Shown here one piece after another: positions 49,091 through 60,306 of a stretch of 64,000 bases of DNA. The notes beneath the pieces are model-generated. The model saw nothing but the letters and a program-made list of their open reading frames with translations, searched no databases and was not told the origin of the DNA. This DNA comes from Xestospongia bergquistia. Its lineage: Eukaryota; Porifera; Demospongiae; Haplosclerida; Petrosiidae. How positions within the stretch are numbered: the stretch's first letter is position 1; each line of letters starts with the position of its first letter. Both the position numbers and the translations under genes were made by a program. The stretch covers positions 4,598,001-4,662,000 of the forward strand of contig OZ014413.1 in assembly GCA_963965975.1 (NCBI GenBank), in the 5' to 3' direction.

Positions 49091-49444
49091 GACTCTATGG
49101 GACTAACTAAATAAACTGCTATTAACAGTTTAGTAAGTTGGTTTGCATTAACACTCTAAAGTCTTTAATTTAAAGACTTTAGAAGGTTTAGACTATTGAC
49201 TAATGTTTATAAAGTAAGCTGCTCATTCTAAAGGACTCTATGGGACTATATAAATAGACTGTTGTTAACAGTTTAGTAAGTTGGTTTGCATTAACACTCT
49301 GAAGTCTTTAAATTAAAGACTTTGGAGGGTTTAGACTATTGTGTGAAGTTTATAAAGTAAACAGCTCTGTCTAAAGGACTCTATGGGACTAAGTAAATAG
49401 ACTGTTGTTAACAGTTTAGTAAGTTGGTTTGCATTAACACTCTA

Positions 49445-52400
49445 AAGTCTTTAATATAAAGACTTTAGAAGGTTTAGACTATTGAGTATATTTTATAAAG
49501 TAAACTGCTCATTCTAAAGGACTCTATGGGACTAACTAATTAAACTGCTATTAAAAGTTTAGTAAGTTGGTTTGCATTAACACTCTGAAGTCTTTAAATT
49601 AAAGAGTTTAGAAGGTTTAGAGTATTGAGTGAAGTTTATAAAGTAAACAGCTCGGTCTAAAGGACTCTATGGGACTAACTAAATAAACTGTTATTAACAG
49701 TTTAGTAAGTTAGTTTGCATTAACACTGTAAAGTCTTTAATTGAAAGACTTTAGAAGGTTTAGACTATTGAGTGAAGTTTGTAAAGTGAACTGATAGGTC
49801 TAAAGGACTCTATGGGACTAACTAAATAAACTGCTATTAACAGTTTAGTAAGTTGGTTTGCGTTAACACTCTAATGTCTTTAATTTAAAGACTTTAGAAG
49901 GTTTAAACTATAGAGTAAAGTTTATAAAGTAAACTGCTCAGTCTAAAGGACTCTATGGGACTAAAGAAATAAACTGCTATTAACAGTTTAGTAAGTTGTT
50001 TTGCATTGACACTCTAAAGTCTTTAATTTAAAGAGTTTAGAAGGTTTAGACTATTGAGTAAAGTTTCTAAACTAAACTGCTCAATCTAAAGGACTGACTC
50101 TATGGGACTAAAGAAATAAACTGCTATTAAAAGTTCAGTAAGTTGGTTTGCATTAAAACTCTAAAGTCTTTAAATTAAAGAGTTTAGAAAGTTTAGATTA
50201 TTGAGTGAAATTTATAAAGTAATCTGGTCAGTCTAAAGAGTCTATGAAACTAACTAAATAACTGTTATTAACAGTTTAGTAATTTGGTTTGCATTAACCC
50301 TCTAAAGTCTTTAATTTAAAGACTTTAGAAGGTTTAGACTATTGAGTGAAGTTCGTAAAGTAAACTGATAGGTCTAAAGGACTCTATGGGACTAACTAAA
50401 TAAACTGCTATTAACAGTTTAGTAAGTTAGTTTGCATTAACTCTCTAAAGTCTTTAATTTAAAGACTTTAGAAGGTTTAAACTATTGAGTAAATTTTCTA
50501 AAGTAAAGTGCTCAGTGTAAAGGACTCTATGTGACTAAAGAAATAAACTGCTATTAACAGTTTAGTAAGTTGGTTTGCATTAACACTCTAAAGTCTTCAA
50601 TTTAAAGAGTTTACAAGTTTTATACTATTGAGTAAAGTTTCTAAAGTAAAGTGCTCAATCTAAAGGACTCTATGGGACTAAAGAAATAAACTGCTATTAA
50701 ATGTTCAGTAAGTTGGTTTGCATTAACACTCTAAAGTCTTTAAATTGAAGATTTTAGAATGTTTAGACTGTTGAGTGAAGTTTATAAAGTAAACTGGTCA
50801 TTCTAAAGGACTCTATGAAACTAACTAAATAAACTGTTAATAACAGTTTAGTAAGTTGGTTTGCAATAACCCTCTAAAGTCTTTAATTTAAAGACTTTAG
50901 AAGGTTTAGACTATTGAGTGAAGTTTTTAAAGTAAACTGATAGTTCTAAAGGACTTTATGGGACTAACTAAATAAACTGCTATTAACAGTTTAGTAAGTT
51001 AGTTTGCATTAACACTCTAAAGTCTTTAATTTAAAGACTTTAGAATGTTTAAACTATTGAGTAACTTTTATAAAGTAAACTGCTCAGTCTAAAGGACTCT
51101 ATGGGATTAAAGAAATAAACTGCTATTAACAGTTTAGTAAGTTGGTTTGCATTAACATTCTAAGGTCTTTAATTTAAAGACTTTAGAAGGTTTAGACTAT
51201 TGAGTAAAGTTTATAAAGTAAATTGCTCATTCTAAAGGACTCTATGGGACTAACTAATTAAACTACTATTAAGAGTTTCGTAAGTTGGTTTGCATTAACA
51301 CTCTAAAGTCTTTAATTTAAAGACTTTACAAGTTTTATACTATTGAGTAATGTTTCTAAAGTAAACTGCTCAATCTAAAGGACTCTATGGGACTAAACAA
51401 ATAAACTGTTAATAACAGTTTGGTAAGTTGGTTTGCAATAACCTTCTAAAGTCTTTAATTTAAAGACTTTAGAAGGTTTAGACTATTGAGTGAAGTTTTT
51501 AAAGTAAACTGATAGGTCTAAAGGACTCTAAGGGACTAACTAAATAAACTGCTATTAACAGTTTAGTAAGTTAGTTTCCATTAACACTCTAAAGTCTTTA
51601 ATTTAAAGACTTTAGAAGGTTTAAACTATTGAGTAAAGTTTATAAAGTAAACTGCTCAGTCTAAAGGACTCTATGGGATTAAAGAAATAAACTGCTATTA
51701 ACAGTTTAGTAAGTTGGTTTGCATTAACAATCTAAGGTCTTTAATTTAAAGACTTTAGAAGGTTTAGACTATTGAGTAAAGTTTCTAAAGTAAACTGCTC
51801 ATTCTAAAAGACTCTATGGGACTAACTAATTAAACTACCATTAAGATTTTCGTAAGTTGTTTTGCATTAACACTCTAAAGTCTTTAATTTATTGACTTTA
51901 GAAGGTTTAAACTATTGAGAAAAGTTTATAAAGTAAACTGCTCAGTCTAAAGGACTCTACGGGATTAAAGAAATAAACTGCTATTAACAGTTTAGTAAGT
52001 TTGTTTGCATTAACAATCTATGGTCTTTAATTTAAAGACTTTAGAAGGTTTAGACTATTGAGTAAAGTTTCTAAAATAAACTACTCATTCTAAAGGACTC
52101 TATGGGACTAACTAAATAAACTGCTATTAACAGTTTAGTAAGTTGGTTTGCATTAACACTCTAAAGTCTTTAATTTAAAGACTTTAGAAGGTTTAGACTA
52201 TTGACTAATGTTTATAAAGTAAGCTGCTCATTCTAAAGGACTCTATGGGACTATATAAATAGACTGTTGTTAACAGTTTAGTAAGTTGGTTTGCATTAAC
52301 ACTCTGAAGTCTTTAAATTAAAGACTTTGGAGGGTTTAGACTATTGTGTGAAGTTTATAAAGTAAACAGCTCTGTCTAAAGGACTCTATGGGACTAAGTA

Positions 52401-52449
52401 AATAGACTGTTGTTAACAGTTTAGTAAGTTGGTTTGCATTAACACTCTG
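49445..52449 (+). repeat. 21-mer segmental duplication, copy 2
   Basis: Follows copy 1 at a constant 3,005-bp offset without any indel. The junction joins the AATAGACTGTTG monomer at about 49.40 kb to the TAATATAAAGAC monomer that opens the block. The differences I saw are GTTCGTAAAG near 50353, AGAATGTTTAAAC near 51045 and CTACTCATTC near 52081. Confidence 0.92.
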
Positions 52450-53669
52450 AAGTCTTTAAATTAAAGACTTTGGAAGGTTTAGACTATTGTGTGAAGTTTA
52501 TAAAGTAAACAGCGCTGTCTAAAGGACTCTATGGGACTAATTTAATAAACTGCTATTAAAAGTTTAGTAAGTTAGTTTGAGATAACACTCTAAAGTCTTT
52601 AATTTAAAGACTTTAGAATGTTTAGACTATTGAGTAAAGTTTATAAAGTAAACTGCTCAGTCTAAAGGACTCTATGGGACTAAAGAAATAAACTGCTATT
52701 AAAAGTTCAGTAAGTTGGTTAGCATTAACACTCTAAAGTCTTTAAATTGAAGAGTTTAGAAAGTTTAGACTGTTGAATGAAGTTTATAAAGTAAACTGGT
52801 CATTCTAAAGGACTCTATGACACTAACTAAATAAACTGTTAATAACATTTTAGTAAGTTGGTTTGCAATAACCCTCTAAAGTCTTTAATTTAAAGACATT
52901 AGAAGGTTTAGACTATTGAGTGAAGTTTTTAATGTAAACTGATAGGTCTAAAGGACTCTATGGGACTAACTAAATAAACTGCTATTAACAGTTTAGTAAG
53001 TTAGTTTGCATTAACACTCTAAAGTCTTTAATTTAAAGACTTTAGAAGGTTTAAACTATTGAGTAAAGTTTATAAAGTAAACTGGTCAGTCTAAAGGACT
53101 CTATGGGATTAAAGAAATGAACTGCTATTAACAGTTTAGTAAATTGGTTTGCGTTAACACTCTAAAGTCTTTATTTTAAAGTCTTTAGAAAGTTTAGACT
53201 ATTGAGTGAATTTTATAAGGTAAACTGGTCAGTCTAAAGGTCTCTATGAAACTAAATAAATAAACTGTTATTAACAGTTTAGTAAGTTCGTTTGCATTGA
53301 GACTCTAAAGTCTTTAATTTAATGACTTTAGAAGGTTTAGACTATTGAGTAAAGTTTCTAAAGTAAACTGCTCAATCTATAGGACTCTACCGGACTAAAG
53401 AAAGAAACTGCTATTAAAAGTTGAGCAAGTTGGTTTGTATTAACACTCTAAAGTCTTTAATTTAAAGACTTTAGAAAGTTTAGACTATTGAGTGAAGTTT
53501 ATAAGGTAAACTGCTCATTCTAAACGACTCTATGTGACAAACTAAATAAACTGCTATTAACAGTTTAGTAAGTTGGTTTGGATTAAAAGTCTGAAGTCTT
53601 TAAATTAAAGAGTTTAGAAGGTTTAGACTATTGAGTGAAGTTTATAAAGTAAACAGCTCGGTGGAAAGG
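52450..53669 (+). repeat. Mosaic satellite stretch
   Basis: Satellite monomers only, with the sister C form (TTGAAGAGTTTAG), a GTTAATAACATTTTAG D unit and an A unit. The stretch ends in more unusual units (CTACCGGAC, GTTGAGCAAG, GCTCGGTGGAAAGG). No gene is seen. Confidence 0.78.
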
Positions 53670-55957
53670 ACTCTATGGGACTAACTAAATAAACTGTTAT
53701 TAACAGTTTCGCAAGTTAGTTTGCGATAACACTCTAAAGTCTTTAATTTAAAGACTTTATATGGTTTAGACTATTGAGTAAAGTTTATAAATTAAACTGC
53801 TGAGTCTAAAGGACTCTATGGGACTAACTAAATAAACTGCTATTAACAGTTTAGTAAGTTGGTTTGCATTAACACTCTGTAGTCTTTAGTTTAAAGAGTT
53901 TAGAAGGTTTAGACTATTGAGTGAAGTTTGTAAAGTAACCTGATAGGTCTAAAGGAATCTATGGGACTAAAAAAATAAACTGCTATTAAAAGTTTAGTAA
54001 GTTAGTTTGCATTAACGGTCTAAAGTCTTTAATTTAAAGATTTTAGAAGGTTTAGACTGTTGAGTAAAGTTTATAAAGTAAACTGCTCAGTCTATAAGAC
54101 TCTATGGGACTACAGAAATAAACTGCTATTAACAGTTTTGTAAGTTGGTTTGCATTAACGCTCTGAAGTCTTTAATTTAAAGACTTTAGAAGGTTTAGAC
54201 TATTGAGTGAAGTTTGTAAAGTGAACTGGTAGGTCTAAAGGCCTCTATGGGACTAAATAAATAAACTGCTAATAACAGTTTAGTAAGTTTGTTAGCATTA
54301 ACACTCTAATGTCTTTAATTTAAAGACTTTAGAAGGTTTAAACTATTGAGTAAAGTTAGTAAAGTAAACTACTCAGTCTAAGGGACACTATGGGACTAAA
54401 GAAATAAACTGCTATTAACAGTTTAGTAATTTGGTTTACATTAACACTCTAAAGTCTTTAATTTAAAGACTTTAGAATGTTTAGACTATTGAGTAAGGTT
54501 TCTAAAGTAAACTGCTCAATCTAAAGGACTCTGTGGGACTAAAGAAATAAACTGCTATTAAAAGTTCAGTAAGTTGGTTTGCATTAACACTCTAAAGTCT
54601 TTAAATTAAAGAGTTTAGAAAGTTTAGAGTATTGAGAGAAGTTTATAAAGTAAACTGGTCAGTCTAAAGGACTCTATGAAACTAACTAATTAAACTGTTA
54701 TTAACAGTTTAGTAATTTGGTTTGCATTAACCCTCAAAAGTATTTAATTTAAAGACTTTAGAAGGTTTAGACTACTGAGTGAAGTTTGTAAAGTAAACTG
54801 ACAGGTCTAAAGGACTCTATGGGACTAACTAAATAAACTGCTAATAACAGTTTAGTAAGTTTGCTTGCATTAACACTCTAAAGTCTTTAATTTAAAGACT
54901 TTAGAAGGTTTAAACTATTCAGTAAAGTTTATAAAATAAACTGCTCAGTCTAAAGAACTCTATGGGACTAAATAAATAAACTGCTATTAACAGTTTAGTA
55001 AGTTGGTTTGAATTAACACTCTAAAGTCTTTAATTTAAAGACTTTAGAAGGTTTAGAGTATTTAGTGAAGTTTATAAAGTAAAAAGCTCAGTCTAAAGGA
55101 CTCTATGAAACTAAGTAAATAAACTGCTGTTAACAGTTTAGCAAGTTGGTTTGCATTAACACTCTAAAGCCATTAATTTAAAGACTTTAGAAAGTTTAGA
55201 CTGTTGAGAAAATTTTATAAAGTAAACCGCTCATTCTAAAGGACTCTATGAAACTAACAAATTAAACAGCTATTAACAGTTTAGTAAGTTGGTTTGCATT
55301 AACAATCTGAAGTCTTTCAATTAAAGAGTTTAGAAGGTTTAGACTATTGAGTGAAGTTTATAAAGTAAACAGCTCGGTCTAAAGGACTCTATGGGACTAA
55401 CTAAATAAACTGTTATTAACAGTTTAGTAAGTTAGTTTGCATTAACACTCTAAAGTCTTTAATTTAAAGACTTTAGAAGGTTTAGACTATTGAGTAAAGT
55501 TTATAAAGTAAACTGCTCAGTCTACAGGACTCTATGGGACTAAAGAAATAAACTGCTATTAACAGCTTAGTAAGTTGGTTTGCATTAACACTCTAAAGTC
55601 TCTAATTTAAAGACTTTAGAAGGTTTAGACTATTGAGTAAAGTTTCTAAAGTAAACTGCTTAATGTAAAGGACTCTATGGGACTAAAGAAATGAACTGCT
55701 ATTAACAGTTTAGTAAGTTGGTTTCCATTAACGCTCTAAAGTTTTTAATTTAAAGAGTTTAGAAGGTTTAGACTATTGAGTGAAGTTTGTAAAGTTAACT
55801 GATAGGTCTAAAGGACTCTATGGCACTAACTAAATAAACTGCTATTAACTGTTTAGTAAGTTGGTTTGCATTAACACTCTAATGTCTTTAATTTAAAGAC
55901 TTTAGAAGGTTTAAACTATTGAGTAAAATTAGTAAAGTAAACTACTCAGTCTAAAGG
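53670..55957 (+). repeat. 16-mer segmental duplication, copy 1
   Basis: A block of 2,288 bp (exactly 16 monomers) with a second copy downstream. Shared variants include CTGTAGTCTTTAG, AGTAACCTGATAGG, GGAATCTATG, AACGGTCTAAAG, GGTAGGTCTAAAGGCCTC, AAAGTTAGTAAAG with AACTACTCAG, GGACACTATG and CTATTCAGTAAAG. Divergence looks like several percent, making it the oldest of the long pairs. Confidence 0.8.
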
Positions 55958-58102
55958 ACTCTATGGGACTAACTAAATAAACTGTTATTAACAGTTTAGT
56001 AAGTTAGTTTGCGATAACACTTTAAAGTCTTTAATTTAAAGACTTTACATGGTTTAGACTATTGAGTAAAGTTTATAAATTAAACTGCTGAGTCTAAAGG
56101 ACTCTATGGGACTAAATAAATAAACTGCTATTAACAGTTTAGTAAGTTTGTTTGCATTAACACTCTGTAGTCTTTAGTTTAAAGAGTTTAGAAGGTTTAG
56201 ACTATTGAGTGAAGTTTGTAAAGTAACCTGATAGGTCTAAAGGAATCTATGGGACTAAAAAAATAAACTGCTATTAAAAGTTTAGTAAGTTAGTTTGCAT
56301 TAACGGTCTAAAGTCTTTAATTTAAAGATTTTAGAAGGTTTAGACTGTTGAGTAAAGTTTATAAAGTAAACTGCTCAGTCTATAGGACTCTATGGGACTA
56401 CAGAAATAAACTGCTATTAACAGTTTTGTAAGTTGGTTTGCATTAACGCACTGAAGTCTTTAATTTAAAGTCTTTAGAAGGTTTAGACTATTGAGTGAAG
56501 CTTGTAAAGTGAACTGGTAGGTCTAAAGGCCTCTATGGGACTAACTAAATAAACTGCTTATAACAGTTTAGTAAGTTTGTTTGCATTAACACTCTAAAGT
56601 CTTTAATTTAAAGACTTTAGAAGGTTTAAACTATTGAGTAAAGTTAGTAAAGTAAACTAGACAGTCTAAAGGACACTATGGGACTAAAGAAATAAACTGC
56701 TATTAACAGTTTAGTAATTTGGTTTACATTAACACTCTAAAGTCTTTTATTTAAAGACTTTAGAAGGTTTAGACTATTGCGTAAGGTTTCTAAAGTAAAC
56801 TGCTCAATCTAAAGGACTCTGTGGGACTAAAGAAATAAACTGCTATTAAAAGGTCAGTAAGTTGGTTTGCATTAACACTCTAAAGTCTTTAAATTAAAGA
56901 CTTTAGAAAGTTTAGAGTATTGAGTGAAGTTTATAAAGTAAACTGGTCAGTCTAAAGGACTCTATGAAACTAACTAATTAAACTATTATTAACAGTTTAG
57001 TAATTTGGTTTGCATTAACCCTCTAAAGTCTTTAATTTAAAGACTTTAGAAGGTTTTGACTACTGAGTGAAGTTTGTAAAGTAAACTGATAGGTCTAAAG
57101 GACTCTATGGGACTAACTAAATAAACTGCTATTAACAGTTTAGTTAGTTGGTTTGCATTAACACTCTAAAGTCTTTAATTTAAAGACTTTAGAAGGTTTA
57201 AACTATTCAGTAAAGTTTATAAAGTAAACTGCTCATTCTAAAGGACTCTATGGGACTAAATAAATAAACTGCTATTAACAGTTTAGTAAGTTGGTTTGCA
57301 TTAATATTCAAAAGTCTTTAATTTAAAGACTTTAGAAGGTTTTGAGTATTGAGTGAAGTTTATAATGTAAAAAGCTCAGTCTAAGGGACTCTATGAACCT
57401 AAGTAAATAAACTGCTTTTAACAGTTTAGCAAGTTGGTTTGCATTAACACTCTAAAGCCTTTAATTTAAAGACCTTATAAAGTTTAGACTGTTGAGTCAA
57501 TTTTATAAAGTAAACCACTCATTCTAAAGGACTCTATGGGACTAACTATTTAAACTGCTATTAACAGTTTAGTAAGTCGGTTTGCATTAACACTCTGAAG
57601 TCTTTAAATTAAAGAGTTTAGAAGGTTTAGACTATTGAGTGAAGTTTATAAAGTAAACAGCTCGGTCTAAAGGACTCTATGGGACTAACTAAATAAACTG
57701 TTATTAACAGTTTAGTAAGTTAGTTTGCATTAACACTCGAAAGTCTTTAATTAAAAGACTTTAAAAGGTTTAGACTATTGAGTAAAGTTTATAAAGTAAA
57801 CTGCTCAGTCTAAAGGACTCTATGGGACTAAAGAAATGAACTGCTATTAACAGTTTAGTAAGTTGGTTTGCATTAACGCTCTAAAGTTTTTAATTTAAAG
57901 ACTTTAGAAGGTTTAGACTATTGAGTGAAGTTTGTAAAGTGAACTGATAGGTCTAAAGGACTCTATGGCACTAACTAAATAAACTGCTATTAACAGTTTA
58001 GTAAGTTGGTTTGCATTAACACTCTAATGTCTTTAATTTAAAGACTTTAGAAGGTTTAAACTATTGAGTAAAGTTAGTAAAGTAAACTACTCAGTCTAAA
58101 GG
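55958..58102 (+). repeat. 16-mer segmental duplication, copy 2 (one monomer fewer)
   Basis: Matches copy 1 at 2,288 bp until about 57.8 kb and at 2,145 bp afterwards. One type B monomer (AACAGCTTAG form, near 55.53-55.67 kb) is present in copy 1 only. Many single differences separate the copies. Confidence 0.78.
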
Positions 58103-59734
58103 ACTCTATGGGACTAAAGAAATAAACTGCTATTAAAAGCTTAGAAAGTTGGTTTGCATTAACACTCTAAAGTCTTTAATTTAAAGAATTTAGAAGGTTT
58201 AGACTATTGAGTAAAGTTTCTAAAGTAAACTGCTTAATCTAAAGGACTCTATGTGACTAAAGAAATAAACTGCTATTAAAAGTTCAGTAAGTTGGTTTGC
58301 ATTAACACTCTAAAGTCTTTAAATTAAAGAGTTTAGAAAGTTTAGAGTATTGAGTGAAGTTTATAAAGTAATGTGGTCAGTCTAAAGGACTCTATGAAAC
58401 TAAATAAATAAACTGTTATTAACAGTTTAGTAAGTTTTTTGGCATTAACACTCTAAAGTCTTTAATTTAAAGACTTTAGAAGGTTTAGACTATTGAGTAA
58501 AGTTTTTAAAGTAAACTGCTCAGTCTAAGGGACTCAATGAGACTAAAGAAATAGACTGCTATTAACAGTTTAGTAAGTTTGTTGGCATTAACACTCTAAA
58601 GTCTTTAATTTAAAGACTTCAGAAGGTTTAAACTATTGAGTAAAGTTTATAAAGTAAACTGCTCAGTCTAAAGGACTCTATGGGACTAAAGAAACAAACT
58701 GCTATTAACAGTTTTGTAAGTTAGTGTGCATTAACACTCTAAAGTCTTTAATTTAAAGACTTTAGAAAGTTTAGACTATTGAGTAAAGTTTATAAAGTAA
58801 GCTGCTCAGTCTAAAGGACTCAATGAGACTAAAGATAAAAAACAGCTATTAAAAGTTGAGTAAGTTTGTTTGCATTAACACTCTAAAGTCTTTAATTTAA
58901 AGACTTTAGAAGGTTTAGACTATTGAGTGAATTTTATATAGAAAAAAGCTAAGTCTAAAGGACTCTATGAAACTAAGTAAATAAACTGCTGTTAACAGTT
59001 TAATAAGTTGATGTGCGTTAACACTCTAAAGCCTTTAATTTAAAGACTTTAGAAGGTTTAGACTATTGAGTAAATTTTATAAAGTAAACCGCTCATTCTA
59101 AAGGACTCTATGGGACTAACTAATTAAACTGCTATTAACAGTTTAGTAAGTTGGTTTGCATTAACACTCGGAAGTCTTTAAATTAAAGAGTTTAGAAGGT
59201 TTAGACTATTGAGTGAAGTTTATAAAGTAAACAGCTGGGTCTAAAGGACTCTATGGGACTAACTAAACAAACTGCTATTAACAGTTTAGTAAGTTAGTTT
59301 GCGATAACATTCTAAAGCCTTTATTTAAAGACTTTAGAAGGTTTAGACTATTGATTAAAGTTTATAAAGGAAACTGCTCAGTCTAAAGGACTCTATGGGA
59401 CTAACTAAATAAACTGCTATTAACAGTTTAGTAAGTTGGTTTGCATTAACACTCTAAAGTCTTTAATTTAATGAGTTTAGAAGATTTACACTATTGAGTA
59501 AAGTTTATAAAGTAAACTGCTCAGTCTAAAGGACTCTATGGGACTAAAGAAATGAACTGCTATTAACAGTTTAGTAAGTTGCTTTGCGTTAACCCTATAA
59601 AGTCCTTAATTTAAAGACTTTAGAAGGTTTAGACTATTGAGTGAAGTTTGTAAAGTAAACTGATAGGTCTAAAGGACTCTATGGGACTAACTAAATAAAC
59701 TGCTATTAACAGTTTAGTAAGTTGGGTTGCATTA
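58103..59734 (+). repeat. Mosaic satellite stretch
   Basis: Satellite monomers only. Units with TCAATGAGACTAAAG occur near 58.53 and 58.82 kb, and an E, F, G-like chain lies near 58.97-59.3 kb. One unit near 59.32 kb has a shortened IR2 centre (CCTTTATTTAAAG). No gene is seen. Confidence 0.78.
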
Positions 59735-60306
59735 ACGCTCTAAAGTCTTTAATTTAAAGACTTTAGAAGGTTTAAACTATTGAGTAAAGTTTATATAGTA
59801 AACTGCTAAGTCTAAAGGACTCTATGGAAATAAAGAAATATACTGCTATTAACAGTTTAGTAAGTTAGGACGCATTAACACTCTAAAGTCTTTAATTTAA
59901 AGACTTTAGAAGGTTTAGACTGTTGAGTGAAGTTTATAAAGTAAAGAGCTCAGTCTAAAGGTCTGTATTGGACTAACTAAATAAACTGCTATTAACAGTT
60001 CAGTAAGTTGGTTTGCATTAACACTCTAAAGTATTTAATTTAAAGACTTTAGAAGGTTTAAGCTATTGAGTAAAGTTTATATAGTAAACTGCTCAGTCTA
60101 AAGGACTCTATGGAAATAAAGAAATAAACTGCTATTAACAGTTTAGTAGGTTAGGATGCATTAACACTCTAAAGTCTTTAATTTAAAGACTTTAGAAGGT
60201 TTAGACTGTTGAGTGAAGTTTATAAAGTAAAGAGCTCAGTCTAAAGGTCTGTATTGGACTAACTAAATAAACTGCTATTAACAGTTTAGTAAGTTGGTAT
60301 GCGTTA
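59735..60306 (+). repeat. Dimer duplication
   Basis: Two monomers with TTTATATAGTAAAC, CTATGGAAATAAAG, TTAGGACGC or TTAGGATGC, AAAGAGCTCAG and GGTCTGTATTGG are repeated after 286 bp (exactly two monomers). The first pair lies at about 59.74-60.02 kb and the second follows at once. Confidence 0.82.

Larger units (their letters stand above)
46440..49444 (+). repeat. 21-mer segmental duplication, copy 1
   Basis: A 3,005-bp block (21 monomers plus two bases) repeated at once downstream. It holds an E, F, G, A, B, C, D, A series with the GACT insertion at 47086, then three GGGATTAAAG units and the AATAGACTG monomers. Over the full length I noticed only about three single-base differences from copy 2, so the copies are about 99.9% identical by eye. 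Confidence 0.92.

Noticed and set aside
46440-52449. The 21-mer pair as a certain assembly error
   Set aside because: The copies carry a few private differences, which a simple double use of one sequence would not give. The question stays open without reads.
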